Assembly: GCA_002837195.1 (NCBI GenBank)
Contig: KZ478061.1
Span: 106,382 to 170,381, forward strand
DNA from: Enterobacterales bacterium CwR94
GTDB taxonomy: Bacteria > Pseudomonadota > Gammaproteobacteria > Enterobacterales > Enterobacteriaceae
Reading direction: 5' to 3'
Length of the DNA: 64,000 nt
The translations under genes were made by a program, and so were the position numbers. The notes beneath the pieces are model-generated. The model was given only the letters and a program-made list of their open reading frames with translations. It ran no database searches and was not told the DNA's origin. Shown piece by piece: positions 8,335-16,760 of the stretch; positions within the stretch are counted from its first letter, which is position 1, and every line of letters starts with the position of its first letter.

Positions 8335-8670
8335 ATGGGCTTATTTCTTAAAGCAGTACTGGGTGCTGCCATCGTCGTACTCATCAGCTTTCTTTCCAAA
8401 ACCCGTAATTACTACATTGCAGGTTTGGTGCCTCTCTTTCCGACATTTGCACTGATTGCACATGCCATTGTGGCAAGTGAACGCGGGACAGATGCGTTAA
8501 GGCAAACGATCCTTTTTGGCATGTGGTCAATCATTCCCTACTTCGTTTACCTGCTGTCGCTGTGGTATTTCGTCGGTACGATGCGCCTGAGCTATGCGCT
8601 AACAGGCGCAGTCCTTTGCTGGGTGGTTGTTGCCTGGATAGTGATCAAAGTCTGGGTTTGGTTTACGTAA
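8335..8670 (+). CDS. ydgC: GlpM family inner-membrane protein YdgC
   Basis: A 111-residue membrane protein with four likely transmembrane segments and the family stretch KTRNYYIAGLVPLFPTFALI; length and sequence match E. coli YdgC. Pseudomonas GlpM, of the same family, was linked to alginate production; a molecular function is not established. In E. coli ydgC lies elsewhere, so its place here beside sdiA is a local difference. Its TAA stop directly abuts the stop of the convergent luxI gene. Confidence 0.9.
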   Translation: MGLFLKAVLGAAIVVLISFLSKTRNYYIAGLVPLFPTFALIAHAIVASERGTDALRQTILFGMWSIIPYFVYLLSLWYFVGTMRLSYALTGAVLCWVVVAWIVIKVWVWFT

Positions 8671-9294
8671 CTAGCGCCCTTGATTACGCCAGTTTGCCAT
8701 CACGCCCAAACTGGGCAGAACCTCCGATGGGGAGAAACGACGGGTACCACGGTATTTTTCAGCAAGCGCAGGCTGTTGCACGGGGATTTGAATGGCAAAA
8801 AGATTGTCTTCCGACTGAATTAAACCCGGCGTCAATGGCTGGTAGACCACATTATGTTGTGCAAACATTTGCTCCAACATGGGTGTGGCAGCGCTGACAA
8901 TCGCCTGCTGGCCCTGGATTTCAGTGATTTGTAATGCATGCCATAAAATTTGTAATGGCAATTCGTCATTGATATTCAAGCGCGCGGAAAAACGCGACAT
9001 CTCCAACACCTGTTCAGCAGCAAAATCCAGACTCGCGGGGGGAACCAGCAGTGCGTCCGGTGCGTGCCATGCCATTAAGCGTGCACAGCCACAAATACCG
9101 TGCTGCTCGTTCCAGGCAATCAGCCAGGTCACATCGGAGCGGTCAAAACGATCATATTCCTGTCCGGGCGTATGCAATCGTGAAGGAACCGACCAGCCCT
9201 CACCCCGCATAAACACGCTGTATCGATAAGTGCCTAATTCTGCTAACAACGAGGACGGCATATCCCTAAGTTGAGTTTGGATAATCTTCGTCAT
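8671..9294 (-). CDS. Acyl-homoserine-lactone synthase (LuxI family)
   Basis: LuxI enzymes make N-acyl-homoserine lactone signals from S-adenosylmethionine and acyl-ACP. All the invariant residues are present: R24, F28, W34, E46, D48, D51, R72, E98 and R101 in the 207-residue product. The ATG at 9294 has GGGAG 6 nt upstream; an ATG at 9354 would add 20 residues without a site. The gene follows sdiA on the same strand with a 119-bp gap that holds a TATAAT box and an inverted repeat. It is probably the orthologue of ExpI (Erwinia) or PhzI (Pantoea), which Sabag-Daigle and Ahmer proposed as the lost partner of SdiA. The acyl chain made cannot be read from the sequence. Confidence 0.93.
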   Translation of the reverse strand: MTKIIQTQLRDMPSSLLAELGTYRYSVFMRGEGWSVPSRLHTPGQEYDRFDRSDVTWLIAWNEQHGICGCARLMAWHAPDALLVPPASLDFAAEQVLEMSRFSARLNINDELPLQILWHALQITEIQGQQAIVSAATPMLEQMFAQHNVVYQPLTPGLIQSEDNLFAIQIPVQQPALAEKYRGTRRFSPSEVLPSLGVMANWRNQGR

Positions 9295-9382
9295 AGATCT
9301 CCCGCGCACTCCCTTGTAATGTCGCAACTGCGAACGTATCGGGATTGCCCCCATCGCGAGAGCGTAGACAATCCCAGTGATA

Positions 9383-9406
9383 ATTATAATCTACTAGTTT
9401 TAGTAG
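9383..9406 (-). promoter_or_regulatory. Candidate lux box and -10 element of luxI
   Basis: Between the sdiA stop and the luxI start, the minus strand has TATAAT (9383-9388). Just upstream is the 6-bp inverted repeat CTACTA-N4-TAGTAG (9391-9406), fitting a LuxR-type operator in place and symmetry. If this -10 is used, the operator lies between -10 and -35, which suits repression better than classic activation; this is inference. Confidence 0.5.
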
Positions 9407-9413
9407 CTGATGC

Positions 9414-10139
9414 TTACCCAATAAGGCCTACCGCAGCGGCATAACACGCAATCTGGGTTTTATTGGGTGCATTAAAACGTTTCTGCATATTTTTCTGGTG
9501 AAAATTCACCGTATGTTGGGAAATCCCCAGGATAAGCGATATTTCGGCCGCCGTTTTCCCTTCCGCTGTCCATTGCAGGACCTCGAGTTCGCGACGCGTC
9601 AGGCTGATGTTGAGGGCTGACATGGAAGGATCGTCGATTCTTATCAATGTCATGAGCGCCAGTTCTGCCAGATAGCGCAATCGCTCAGGCAAGCCATACT
9701 CCAACACAATCGCCTTGATCACGTCCTTGCGCGCCACGGAGATAATCCCTGTCGCCCGATTGGGTGCAATAACCGAACAGGAAAAACCAGCACGCAGTCC
9801 AAAGTCTCTGATGTCATTCCACATCGTTCGGCTGTGCTGAAACAACGCATCGCTCCACAACTCAGCACGGCCTGGCTGGCGATACAAACTGACCGTGGGA
9901 TCAATATCAATAAAATTGTGTTGATGATAATGATCAAGCCAGGCTTGCGGCGTATTACTAAAAATAAAAATGCGTGGCCGTGTAAAGGGGATAGGATGAC
10001 GAATCATCAATCCGTAATAGTCAAAACCCAACGCTAACACCTGCTTATGCAACAGCTCACGGAGTTGTTCCGTTGTTGAAAGTTGTTGAAAAGCCTCATG
10101 CAAGGCTCTTTGCCAGGCGAAATAGTTGTCGGGTGTCAT
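9414..10139 (-). CDS. sdiA: LuxR-type AHL receptor SdiA
   Basis: A 241-residue regulator with an N-terminal autoinducer-binding domain (about 1-170) and a C-terminal LuxR helix-turn-helix (LTRRELEVLQWTAEGKTAAE to HQKNMQKRF). The ligand-pocket residues W67, Y71, D80, P81 and W95 fall at the same positions as in E. coli SdiA (240 aa), and HPIPFTRPRI and NFHQKNMQKRFNAPNKTQIA are close to it. The ATG at 10139 has GAGG 5 nt upstream. Unlike in E. coli, a synthase gene follows, so here SdiA probably has its own signal. It also sits near uvrY-yecF, the conserved sdiA neighbourhood. Confidence 0.93.
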   Translation of the reverse strand: MTPDNYFAWQRALHEAFQQLSTTEQLRELLHKQVLALGFDYYGLMIRHPIPFTRPRIFIFSNTPQAWLDHYHQHNFIDIDPTVSLYRQPGRAELWSDALFQHSRTMWNDIRDFGLRAGFSCSVIAPNRATGIISVARKDVIKAIVLEYGLPERLRYLAELALMTLIRIDDPSMSALNISLTRRELEVLQWTAEGKTAAEISLILGISQHTVNFHQKNMQKRFNAPNKTQIACYAAAVGLIG

Positions 10140-10641
10140 TAATGCCTCACGAAACATGAAGCAACTCATGTTTATTATTAATATTCTTGAATGTCGTTTG
10201 CAAAAAAGAAAATGATAATAATGAATTTGCTAAGGGTTAATCATACGTTCAATCGATCACCAGGCAGACAGAATTCAACATCATTACGCTCACAACAGTG
10301 AGAAGAAAAATTAACGCAAATCCATTAAAATCAACAACCTAAAATCAGAGGCCACGAGTAAACCCATTACTTGTAGAATAAGAGTTCTCTTAATGCTTTT
10401 CAACGTTTTTACACAAAGGTATTTTCAGTTAACACAAATAGCCTGCGATGTCTGAATACCCCGTTTTTTCTGCAAACCGAGTCGCATTTTTAGCCGATTC
10501 ATTCTCCTGATCGTTGTGGCTCTGCACGCCATGACTTTTTCTCGCCAGTATCATTCATTTCGCCTGCTGAAAGACAATGACACTCGAAATAGATAACCTT
10601 CATTGTGCAAATCCCGATCTGCTGTGGCACTTTCGTGGAGA
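10140..10641. other. AT-rich intergenic region upstream of sdiA
   Basis: About 500 bp between sdiA and the extensin-family gene, both on the minus strand. It is AT-rich and must hold the sdiA promoter near its left end. No open frame over about 30 codons with a ribosome site, no tRNA, and no clear terminator hairpin was seen. A small RNA cannot be excluded. Confidence 0.5.
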
Positions 10642-11340
10642 TTATCGGCACAGGTTAAAGCCGCGCATTCCCATATGGAAATGGTTGGCATGGGCCGCAT
10701 TGTAATTGGGCCCTAAGGCATTGCCGTAATAATCGCAGGCGCGGTTAAAAACGTGCTGCATCCACGCCGCGGCTTCGGCCGGTCGAGCCCAATTATTTTG
10801 CACGGTTAACACTGTGCCATTGGCAAATCGAAAGCCGGAGATGTCCCATGCATCTGCTGTTGCATGTTCACTGCGGCGTCCTTCGGCACGATGATAGATG
10901 TTTCGACACGCGAAACTGCCCATGTGATCGATGCGTGTTAATGGCGTACGCAGCATGTTTGATGCGGAGGGTACCGCTTGTTGATGTACAAACATGGCAC
11001 TGCTAACAGCCAGTGGACAACTGGCAAGAAAGCTGCTGCTCAGCGACACACGACCAAAGCGTTCGATGCGCACTGCATCTGCAAGAGGACACGCTACACT
11101 CCCACCCTGTGCTGAACGGAATCGAATCAGACCCTCGCGCTGTCCCTGCTGTAGCACACTCATGCACACGTCGGGTTCACTGGCCAGTTGCTTGAGCTTA
11201 TAACGTGTAAGCCATGTCGGAGGATCACTGAGGGCCAGTGGCGTAAAAGGATTCCAGCCAGCGGGAAGATGCGTGGTAAACCAGGGCTTCATACCCCATG
11301 CCAACAACACTAACAGGATGAGACTAAAAAGAAGTTTCAC
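10642..11340 (-). CDS. Extensin-like family protein
   Basis: A 232-residue protein with an N-terminal membrane anchor or signal (LLFSLILLVLLAWG) and the extensin-like C-terminal domain (about 55-232): the paired cysteines, RFRSAQGGSVACPLADAVRI, a long middle loop, SEHATADAWDISGF and the closing HANHFHMGM. The domain is related in fold to D-Ala-D-Ala peptidases (VanY-like), with the S-x-H..A-x-D-x and H-x-H residues suggesting a zinc site. It likely acts in the periplasm on the cell wall, but no substrate is known. It probably starts at GTG 11340, with a weak ribosome site. It stands alone, divergent from cycA. Confidence 0.82.
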   Translation of the reverse strand: MKLLFSLILLVLLAWGMKPWFTTHLPAGWNPFTPLALSDPPTWLTRYKLKQLASEPDVCMSVLQQGQREGLIRFRSAQGGSVACPLADAVRIERFGRVSLSSSFLASCPLAVSSAMFVHQQAVPSASNMLRTPLTRIDHMGSFACRNIYHRAEGRRSEHATADAWDISGFRFANGTVLTVQNNWARPAEAAAWMQHVFNRACDYYGNALGPNYNAAHANHFHMGMRGFNLCR

Positions 11341-11683
11341 TTATCACATCGCCCTTATCGATCATGCCAGATATCTCCGGTGAGCACATCGTCATTGACG
11401 ATCTGACAGAAGTTTAGTCTGTCGCCCGCATTAGCCTGCCCTTTTCACAGAACTTTACGTGATGATTTGGCGACATAACGCCGTGTCATCGCTGCGGGAC
11501 ATCCATGGTGTGGTGCGATTGTCCTCAAAAAGAGCGATTACTCACAGATGTTAAAAAACAATTACCCAATAAGCGCTTACGTACACTATCTTATGCCAAC
11601 TTACCCACGGGTAAGCCAGATTAAATAATCACCACTGAGAAGCCAGCAGAGCTTTCACAACATCATTGCGAGACAGGATACGT
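11341..11683. other. Divergent promoter region, extensin gene/cycA
   Basis: About 340 bp between divergent genes. It must hold both promoters. In E. coli the cycA leader is a target of the small RNA GcvB; I cannot identify the pairing site here with confidence. No small gene was seen. Confidence 0.5.
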
Positions 11684-13075
11684 ATGGTCGATCAATCAAA
11701 AGATACTGTTCTTGAAGAACAACCACAGAAGTTGCAACGAAGCCTGCATAATCGTCATATCCAACTTATTGCAATTGGCGGCGCGATAGGGACGGGTCTG
11801 TTTATGGGATCGGGGAAAACCATTAGCCTCGCCGGTCCCTCGATCATTTTTGTGTATATGATCATCGGTTTTATGCTGTTTTTTGTTATGCGCGCCATGG
11901 GCGAGCTGCTGCTTTCCAATCTTGAATACAAGTCCTTTAGTGACTTTGCCGCTGACTTGCTTGGGCCATGGGCGGGCTACTTTACAGGCTGGACGTACTG
12001 GTTTTGTTGGGTCGTCACGGGTATCGCCGATGTCGTCGCCATCAGCGCTTATTTTCAACTTTGGTTTCCCGACTTTTCAGTTTGGATGAGCGCCCTGCTG
12101 TGCATCGCCGTCTTTCTGACCCTGAATATTGTGACAGTAAAGATGTTCGGTGAGTTGGAGTTTTGGTTCGCAATCATCAAGATAATCGCCATTGTTGCGT
12201 TAATTGTGGTGGGCATTGTGCTGGTGGCGATGCATTATCCTTCACCCGGCGGTGGCACCGCATCGCTGTCTAATATCTGGGATCACGGCGGTATGTTCCC
12301 GAAAGGTCTAAGCGGTTTCTTTGCCGGCTTCCAGATTGCTGTGTTTGCGTTTGTGGGCATTGAGCTGGTCGGGACAGCCGCTGCGGAAACGGAAAATCCA
12401 CGCAAGGTGCTCCCCCGTGCAATCAACGCGATTCCGTTGCGTATTATCATGTTTTATGTGCTGGCCCTGATGGTGATTATGGCCGTTACTCCCTGGACAC
12501 AGGTGGTGGCCGATCGCAGCCCGTTCGTTGAGATGTTTGTGCTGATTGGTCTTCCTGCCGCCGCCAGTATCGTGAACTTTGTGGTCCTGACTTCAGCAGC
12601 CTCTTCAGCAAACAGCGGTATCTTCTCGACCAGCCGCATGCTGTATGGTCTGGCCGAGCAAGGCGTTGCGCATCGCAGTTTTGGCCGCTTATCACGCCGT
12701 GCAGTGCCAACCACTGGACTGTTTTTCTCCTGCATCTGTCTGCTCGGCGGCGTGGTGCTCATCTATTTGATCCCGAATGTGATGACCGTATTTACGCTGG
12801 TTACCACCGTGTCCGCGATTCTGTTTATGTTTGTCTGGACGATCATTCTGTGTTCTTACCTGGCCTACCGTAAACAACGCCCGCAATTGCACGCAGAATC
12901 CCACTATAAAATGCCACTCGGCAAGTTTATGTGTTGGGCCTGTATGGCATTTTTTGCCTTTGTGTTGGTACTGTTAACGCTGGAAGAGGACACCCGCCAG
13001 GCGCTGTTGGTCACACCGATTTGGTTTATTTTATTGGGTATTGGTTGGTGGCTGCGAAGCCGCCGCGCTGCTTAA
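11684..13075 (+). CDS. cycA: D-serine/D-alanine/glycine transporter
   Basis: A 463-residue amino acid permease of the APC superfamily with twelve hydrophobic segments. It imports glycine, D-alanine, D-serine and L-alanine with protons across the inner membrane. The stretch from LIAIGGAIGTGLFMGSGKTI to GELLLSNLEYKSF is nearly identical to E. coli CycA, as is GLSGFFAGFQIAVFAFVGIE. The ATG at 11684 has AGGA 5 nt upstream; an earlier in-frame start at 11666 is not supported. The C-terminus is slightly shorter than E. coli CycA (470 aa). A terminator follows 7 bp after the stop. Confidence 0.95.
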   Translation: MVDQSKDTVLEEQPQKLQRSLHNRHIQLIAIGGAIGTGLFMGSGKTISLAGPSIIFVYMIIGFMLFFVMRAMGELLLSNLEYKSFSDFAADLLGPWAGYFTGWTYWFCWVVTGIADVVAISAYFQLWFPDFSVWMSALLCIAVFLTLNIVTVKMFGELEFWFAIIKIIAIVALIVVGIVLVAMHYPSPGGGTASLSNIWDHGGMFPKGLSGFFAGFQIAVFAFVGIELVGTAAAETENPRKVLPRAINAIPLRIIMFYVLALMVIMAVTPWTQVVADRSPFVEMFVLIGLPAAASIVNFVVLTSAASSANSGIFSTSRMLYGLAEQGVAHRSFGRLSRRAVPTTGLFFSCICLLGGVVLIYLIPNVMTVFTLVTTVSAILFMFVWTIILCSYLAYRKQRPQLHAESHYKMPLGKFMCWACMAFFAFVLVLLTLEEDTRQALLVTPIWFILLGIGWWLRSRRAA

Positions 13076-13082
13076 GAAATTA

Positions 13083-13109
13083 CGCCCCTCCTGCGAGGGG
13101 CGTTTCTTT
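13083..13109 (+). terminator. cycA terminator
   Basis: CGCCCCTC-CTGC-GAGGGGCG followed by TTTCTTT; a perfect 8-bp stem right after cycA. Confidence 0.88.
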
Positions 13110-14088
13110 AGAGGCGCTGCAAAAACTGTTGCCACATCGTGCTGAGTGACGGTCTGCTATCAGCCTGTTGTGTCGGCAAATGGCGTTGATGGTCCAGCGG
13201 CAGAGGTCCTAACTGGAAAGTGAAGGAGTAACTGGGTTCTTCGCCCATTCGCAGGTCAATGACCTGAACGTCACCCTTTTGTTGCCTGAGGTTGTAAACC
13301 CCCTGACTGAACCACGCGACGCGCTCAACATACCAGTCACCACGCACCTGCTCACGTAACGCAGGATCTCGTGGATAACGCTGAGTCTCCAGCGGTTTCG
13401 ACGGTGAAAAGAGCGAGTAGTAACCTTCTCGATACGCCTCATCGGTAACACTCACCACGCGCCACACCAGGGTATTTAAGGCCGTTGGCGTGACTAATAA
13501 TTTCTCGTAAACGATACCTTGTTGCGCAAGCGATGCTTCAACTTTATGGGTTACCCATGCCTGCGCCAGCATACTCCAGGCAAGATAGCCGGTACTGAGC
13601 GCCAACCCCCTATTGTTCCAGCGGCGGCCTCGCTCTCCCCGTAACAGCAGCGCCAATACGATGCCAGCCAACAGCGGTAGGGTGTACAACGGATCAACGA
13701 TAAACATACTGCCTATCGCATAGGGAAAATCCGTGAAAGGTAAACCCAATTGCGTTCCATATACTGTCATTAAATCGAGTAAAGGATGTGTAATCAAAGC
13801 CAGCCAAACCGCCACCCACCAGCGCGGAAATTCAGCTTTCGCTTTGAGGACGCCGGCAATAAGCCAGGCCAATACGGGTGAGATCAGCGTTAAGAAGAGT
13901 AATGAATGGCTTTCGGTGCGATGGAAGGTCATGTTGCGAATGGCATCACCGTGATCGATAAAAACATCTAAATCAGGCAGTGTCCCACACACCGCGCCCA
14001 CCAATGCGCTTTGCCACAGTCGGGCTTTGCGCCCCATAACGGCAGTCGTCACGGACGCACCAAGTAATAACTGAGAAACGGAGTCCAT
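13108..14088 (-). CDS. Membrane-bound metal-dependent hydrolase (YdjM-like)
   Basis: A 326-residue protein. The first half (about 1-180) has several membrane segments and the YdjM/DUF457-family residues: GTLPDLDVF, the His-rich FHRTESHSLLF and HPLLDLMTVYG. The second half (about 190-326) is soluble. The His and Asp residues suggest a metal-dependent hydrolase; the substrate is unknown. The gene converges on cycA with almost no gap and is followed on its upstream side by rutR. I see no operon partner. Confidence 0.75.
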   Translation of the reverse strand: MDSVSQLLLGASVTTAVMGRKARLWQSALVGAVCGTLPDLDVFIDHGDAIRNMTFHRTESHSLLFLTLISPVLAWLIAGVLKAKAEFPRWWVAVWLALITHPLLDLMTVYGTQLGLPFTDFPYAIGSMFIVDPLYTLPLLAGIVLALLLRGERGRRWNNRGLALSTGYLAWSMLAQAWVTHKVEASLAQQGIVYEKLLVTPTALNTLVWRVVSVTDEAYREGYYSLFSPSKPLETQRYPRDPALREQVRGDWYVERVAWFSQGVYNLRQQKGDVQVIDLRMGEEPSYSFTFQLGPLPLDHQRHLPTQQADSRPSLSTMWQQFLQRL

Positions 14089-14137
14089 AAGTATCCTTTT
14101 AGTCAGTACTGCTGTTTACGCCCTGTTGTTTATTTTG

Positions 14138-14776
14138 CTACGACCCGCGGGTACGAATACCCTCAATGATCATCCTTTGCACATTCTCAACGGTTTGGCT
14201 GAAGAACACGTCGTCGCTCAGTGTGCTGCCACTCACCGCCTGTACTTGAGTAGCGAAATCAGCATAATGCTGCGTTGTCGCCCACAGCATGAAAATCAAA
14301 TGGTAGGGATCAACAGGAGCCAGTTTCCCCTCTTGTATCCAGTGCGAAATAATGGCGGTCTTATCATCGACCAACTGTTTTAGGTCCCCCTCAAGCTCGG
14401 CCTTTAAAAGTGGCGCCCCTTGCAGCATCTCCAGACAAAAAAGACGCGAAGCATTGGGGTGATCGCGTGACACTTCCAGCTTTAACCGGATGTAGTGGCG
14501 TATGGCATCTAAGGGCTGCTGATCGCTCTGTAAAGCGCGTAAAGGTGCCAGCCAGACGTCCAAAATATTCTTCAGCACCGCAACGTATAACGCTTCTTTC
14601 GAAGGAAAGTAGTACAGCAGATTTGTTTTAGAAACTTCAGCACGTTCAGCCACCTTCTCAAGGCTGGTGCCATGCAATCCAAACTGTGAAAATAGTGCCA
14701 ATGCGGCGGTCAGAATGGCTTGCTGTTTTGCCGCGACCGCTTGCGAACGGCGAGTCGGATTTTTCATCGTAGTCAC
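14138..14776 (-). CDS. rutR: Pyrimidine-responsive regulator RutR
   Basis: A 212-residue TetR-family repressor with an N-terminal helix-turn-helix (FGLHGTSLEKVAERAEVSKTN LLYYFPSKEALY, split here) and the RutR C-terminal domain with LKLEVSRDHPNASRLFC and AVSGSTLSDDVFFSQTVENVQ close to E. coli RutR (212 aa). RutR binds uracil or thymine and controls the rut pyrimidine-degradation operon, carAB and others. GTG 14776 is favoured by GGAGA 10 nt upstream; ATG 14767 is possible. In E. coli it stands divergent from rutABCDEFG; here no rut gene is present in the window and a DMT exporter lies next to it instead. Confidence 0.92.
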   Translation of the reverse strand: MTTMKNPTRRSQAVAAKQQAILTAALALFSQFGLHGTSLEKVAERAEVSKTNLLYYFPSKEALYVAVLKNILDVWLAPLRALQSDQQPLDAIRHYIRLKLEVSRDHPNASRLFCLEMLQGAPLLKAELEGDLKQLVDDKTAIISHWIQEGKLAPVDPYHLIFMLWATTQHYADFATQVQAVSGSTLSDDVFFSQTVENVQRMIIEGIRTRGS

Positions 14777-14800
14777 GCAGTGATGGTCTCCAAAAGGAAG

Positions 14801-15712
14801 TTACTCTTCAGCCGCTGAAGCAACAGCACCTGCTTTTTTTCTCAGTTTGAACTCACTCACTAAGACTCCCAGTACGATTAATGCGCCACCAATCAACGCC
14901 ACCGCCGGTAATCGCTCACCCGCAATACGCCCAACCACCCCTGCCCATACAGGCTCGCCAGCATAAATGACGGTGGCTCGCGTGGGAGAGACACTGCGTT
15001 GCGCCCAGTTCATGGTGACCTGAATAATGGCACTGGCCGCGCCTAATCCGAGCGCACTGAACAGCAGATAGGTAGAGTAAGGAGGAAGCGACTCGCCGTT
15101 GGGTGCCATCATACAAAAGGCAAACAACGAGGCGACGGCTAATTGAATCACGGTCACACGCTTTACATCGACCTTGCCTGCGCAGGCACTGATCAAAATA
15201 ATTTCACCTGCGATGGCTAATGTGCTGATCAGTGTGGCGATTTCGCCCGGCCCCAGCGCCAAACTGCCGCCTTCTGGCCCGGCCAGTAGCATTAGGCCAG
15301 CAAAGGCCAGCGCGACCCCAATCCACGACATTAACCCGGGCAGTTTGCCCAGAAACATCCACTGCAACAACGGAACCAGTGGTACATACATGGCGGTAAT
15401 AAAGGCCGATTTGCTGCTGGAGATGGTTTGTAATCCCCAGGTTTGCAGCCCATAACCGATGCCAATGGCGATACCAATCCCTGCCCCGGCCTTCACTTCC
15501 TGCCAGGTCACACCGCGCATATGTTTGCCCGTGATCAACATCAACAACAGCGCAGCCATCGCAAAACGCAGGCCCACAAAAAAGAACGGACCACTGACCG
15601 TCATTGCGTGGTGAACAGCGAGGAACGTTGCCCCCCAAATCATGGTGATGAGCATCAGAACGCCTTCCTGCGGCTTGATGCTGAATTTATAACGCGTAAG
15701 TAGTGCTGACAT
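14801..15712 (-). CDS. DMT-superfamily (EamA) exporter
   Basis: A 303-residue inner-membrane protein with ten predicted membrane segments formed by two EamA repeats (about 15-145 and 160-290), including the typical MIWGATFLAVHHAM start and the late YAGEPVWAGVVG stretch. EamA proteins export amino acids, metabolites or drugs; the substrate is unknown. The ATG at 15712 is preferred over 15772 since the family starts just before the first membrane segment. It is upstream of rutR on the same strand with a 24-bp gap, so the two may be cotranscribed. Confidence 0.82.
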   Translation of the reverse strand: MSALLTRYKFSIKPQEGVLMLITMIWGATFLAVHHAMTVSGPFFFVGLRFAMAALLLMLITGKHMRGVTWQEVKAGAGIGIAIGIGYGLQTWGLQTISSSKSAFITAMYVPLVPLLQWMFLGKLPGLMSWIGVALAFAGLMLLAGPEGGSLALGPGEIATLISTLAIAGEIILISACAGKVDVKRVTVIQLAVASLFAFCMMAPNGESLPPYSTYLLFSALGLGAASAIIQVTMNWAQRSVSPTRATVIYAGEPVWAGVVGRIAGERLPAVALIGGALIVLGVLVSEFKLRKKAGAVASAAEE

Positions 15713-15859
15713 GAAATCACTCAAAAACGGGCAAAGTGGCGCTAGTGTGCGGGTTACAGCGCAAAGGGTCAATGGCTCCCCTGCGCACTGCGGTTCTCTT
15801 CTATACTTACTTTTTAGCGGGTACTAACACCCCTTCTTGAATCCTGACGGAGATGACCG

Positions 15860-16459
15860 ATGGCGAAAATTCTGGTGCTGTATTATTCGATGTACGGACA
15901 TATTGAGAGCATGGCGCATGCTGTGGCGGACGGGGCTCGCAAGGTTGCTGGCGCAGAGGTGACCGTTCGGCGAGTGCCTGAAACCATGGAAGCTGAACGT
16001 TTCGCTCAGGTCGGTGGCAAGACAGATCAACCCGCCGTCATCGTGACACCAGAAGAACTCCCGAACTATGATGCCATCATTTTTGGTACACCCACACGTT
16101 TTGGCAATATGGCAGGTCAGATGCGCACCTTTCTGGATAGAACCGGAGGTTTATGGGCCAGTGGTGCGCTACATGGAAAAATTGCCAGCGTCTTTTCATC
16201 GACAGGTACTGGCGGTGGGCAGGAACACACCATCAGTTCAACCTGGACAACATTAGCGCATCACGGAATGGTCATTGTTCCTATCGGGTATGCAGCAAAA
16301 GAACTCTTTGATATTTCACACGTCCGGGGCGGCACGCCTTATGGTGCAACAACACTTGCAGGCGGAGACGGCTCACGTTTGCCCAGTGAGGCAGAATTAA
16401 GCATTGCACGCTATCAGGGTGAGTACGTTGCCGGGTTGGCAGTAAAACTGAAAGGATGA
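15860..16459 (+). CDS. wrbA: NAD(P)H:quinone oxidoreductase WrbA
   Basis: A 199-residue flavodoxin-like protein. WrbA binds FMN and reduces quinones by two electrons with NAD(P)H, protecting against oxidative stress. The FMN-phosphate loop [12 protein letters not shown] is near the N-terminus, [16 protein letters not shown] follows near 80, and the [10 protein letters not shown] loop is typical of the type IV family. E. coli WrbA has 198 residues. As in E. coli, yccJ follows 20 bp downstream. Confidence 0.96.
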   Translation: MAKILVLYYSMYGHIESMAHAVADGARKVAGAEVTVRRVPETMEAERFAQVGGKTDQPAVIVTPEELPNYDAIIFGTPTRFGNMAGQMRTFLDRTGGLWASGALHGKIASVFSSTGTGGGQEHTISSTWTTLAHHGMVIVPIGYAAKELFDISHVRGGTPYGATTLAGGDGSRLPSEAELSIARYQGEYVAGLAVKLKG

Positions 16460-16479
16460 AACGGTAGAGGAGAGAAGGA

Positions 16480-16710
16480 ATGACATCAAAACAGGCGAAG
16501 GCACATCATGTCGGTGAGTGGGCGTCGATACGTGACACGTCACCCGAAATCGCTGAGGCGATATTTGAAGTCGCGCAGTGGGATGAAAAGAAGGCACAGC
16601 AAATTTGGGCAGATCAAGGCAGCAACGACGTATTGGTCAAAGCCTTCAGTTTGACAGACGATAATTATCTCACCTGGGATAACAAAGTGGTTGAGCGAAA
16701 AAACGTGTAA
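16480..16710 (+). CDS. yccJ: YccJ family protein
   Basis: A 76-residue protein closely matching E. coli YccJ (75 aa): [34 protein letters not shown] and the closing VERKNV. Its function is unknown. It follows wrbA with a 20-bp gap, the conserved wrbA-yccJ pair, and ends before a strong terminator. Confidence 0.94.
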   Translation: MTSKQAKAHHVGEWASIRDTSPEIAEAIFEVAQWDEKKAQQIWADQGSNDVLVKAFSLTDDNYLTWDNKVVERKNV

Positions 16711-16716
16711 TGTTCA

Positions 16717-16746
16717 GGGCGGATGTCTCCGCCCTTTTCTTTTTTA
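16717..16746 (+). terminator. wrbA-yccJ terminator
   Basis: GGGCGGA-TGTC-TCCGCCC followed by TTTTCTTTTTT, 7 bp after yccJ. It ends just before the ribosome site of the next gene, so that gene needs its own promoter or readthrough. Confidence 0.9.
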
Positions 16747-16760
16747 TAGGGAGAGCCGTA

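Noticed and set aside
16530-16543. GTGACACGTCAC, similar to a matS site
   Set aside because: The MatP consensus GTGAC-N3-GTCAC needs three spacer bases; this has two and lies within yccJ.
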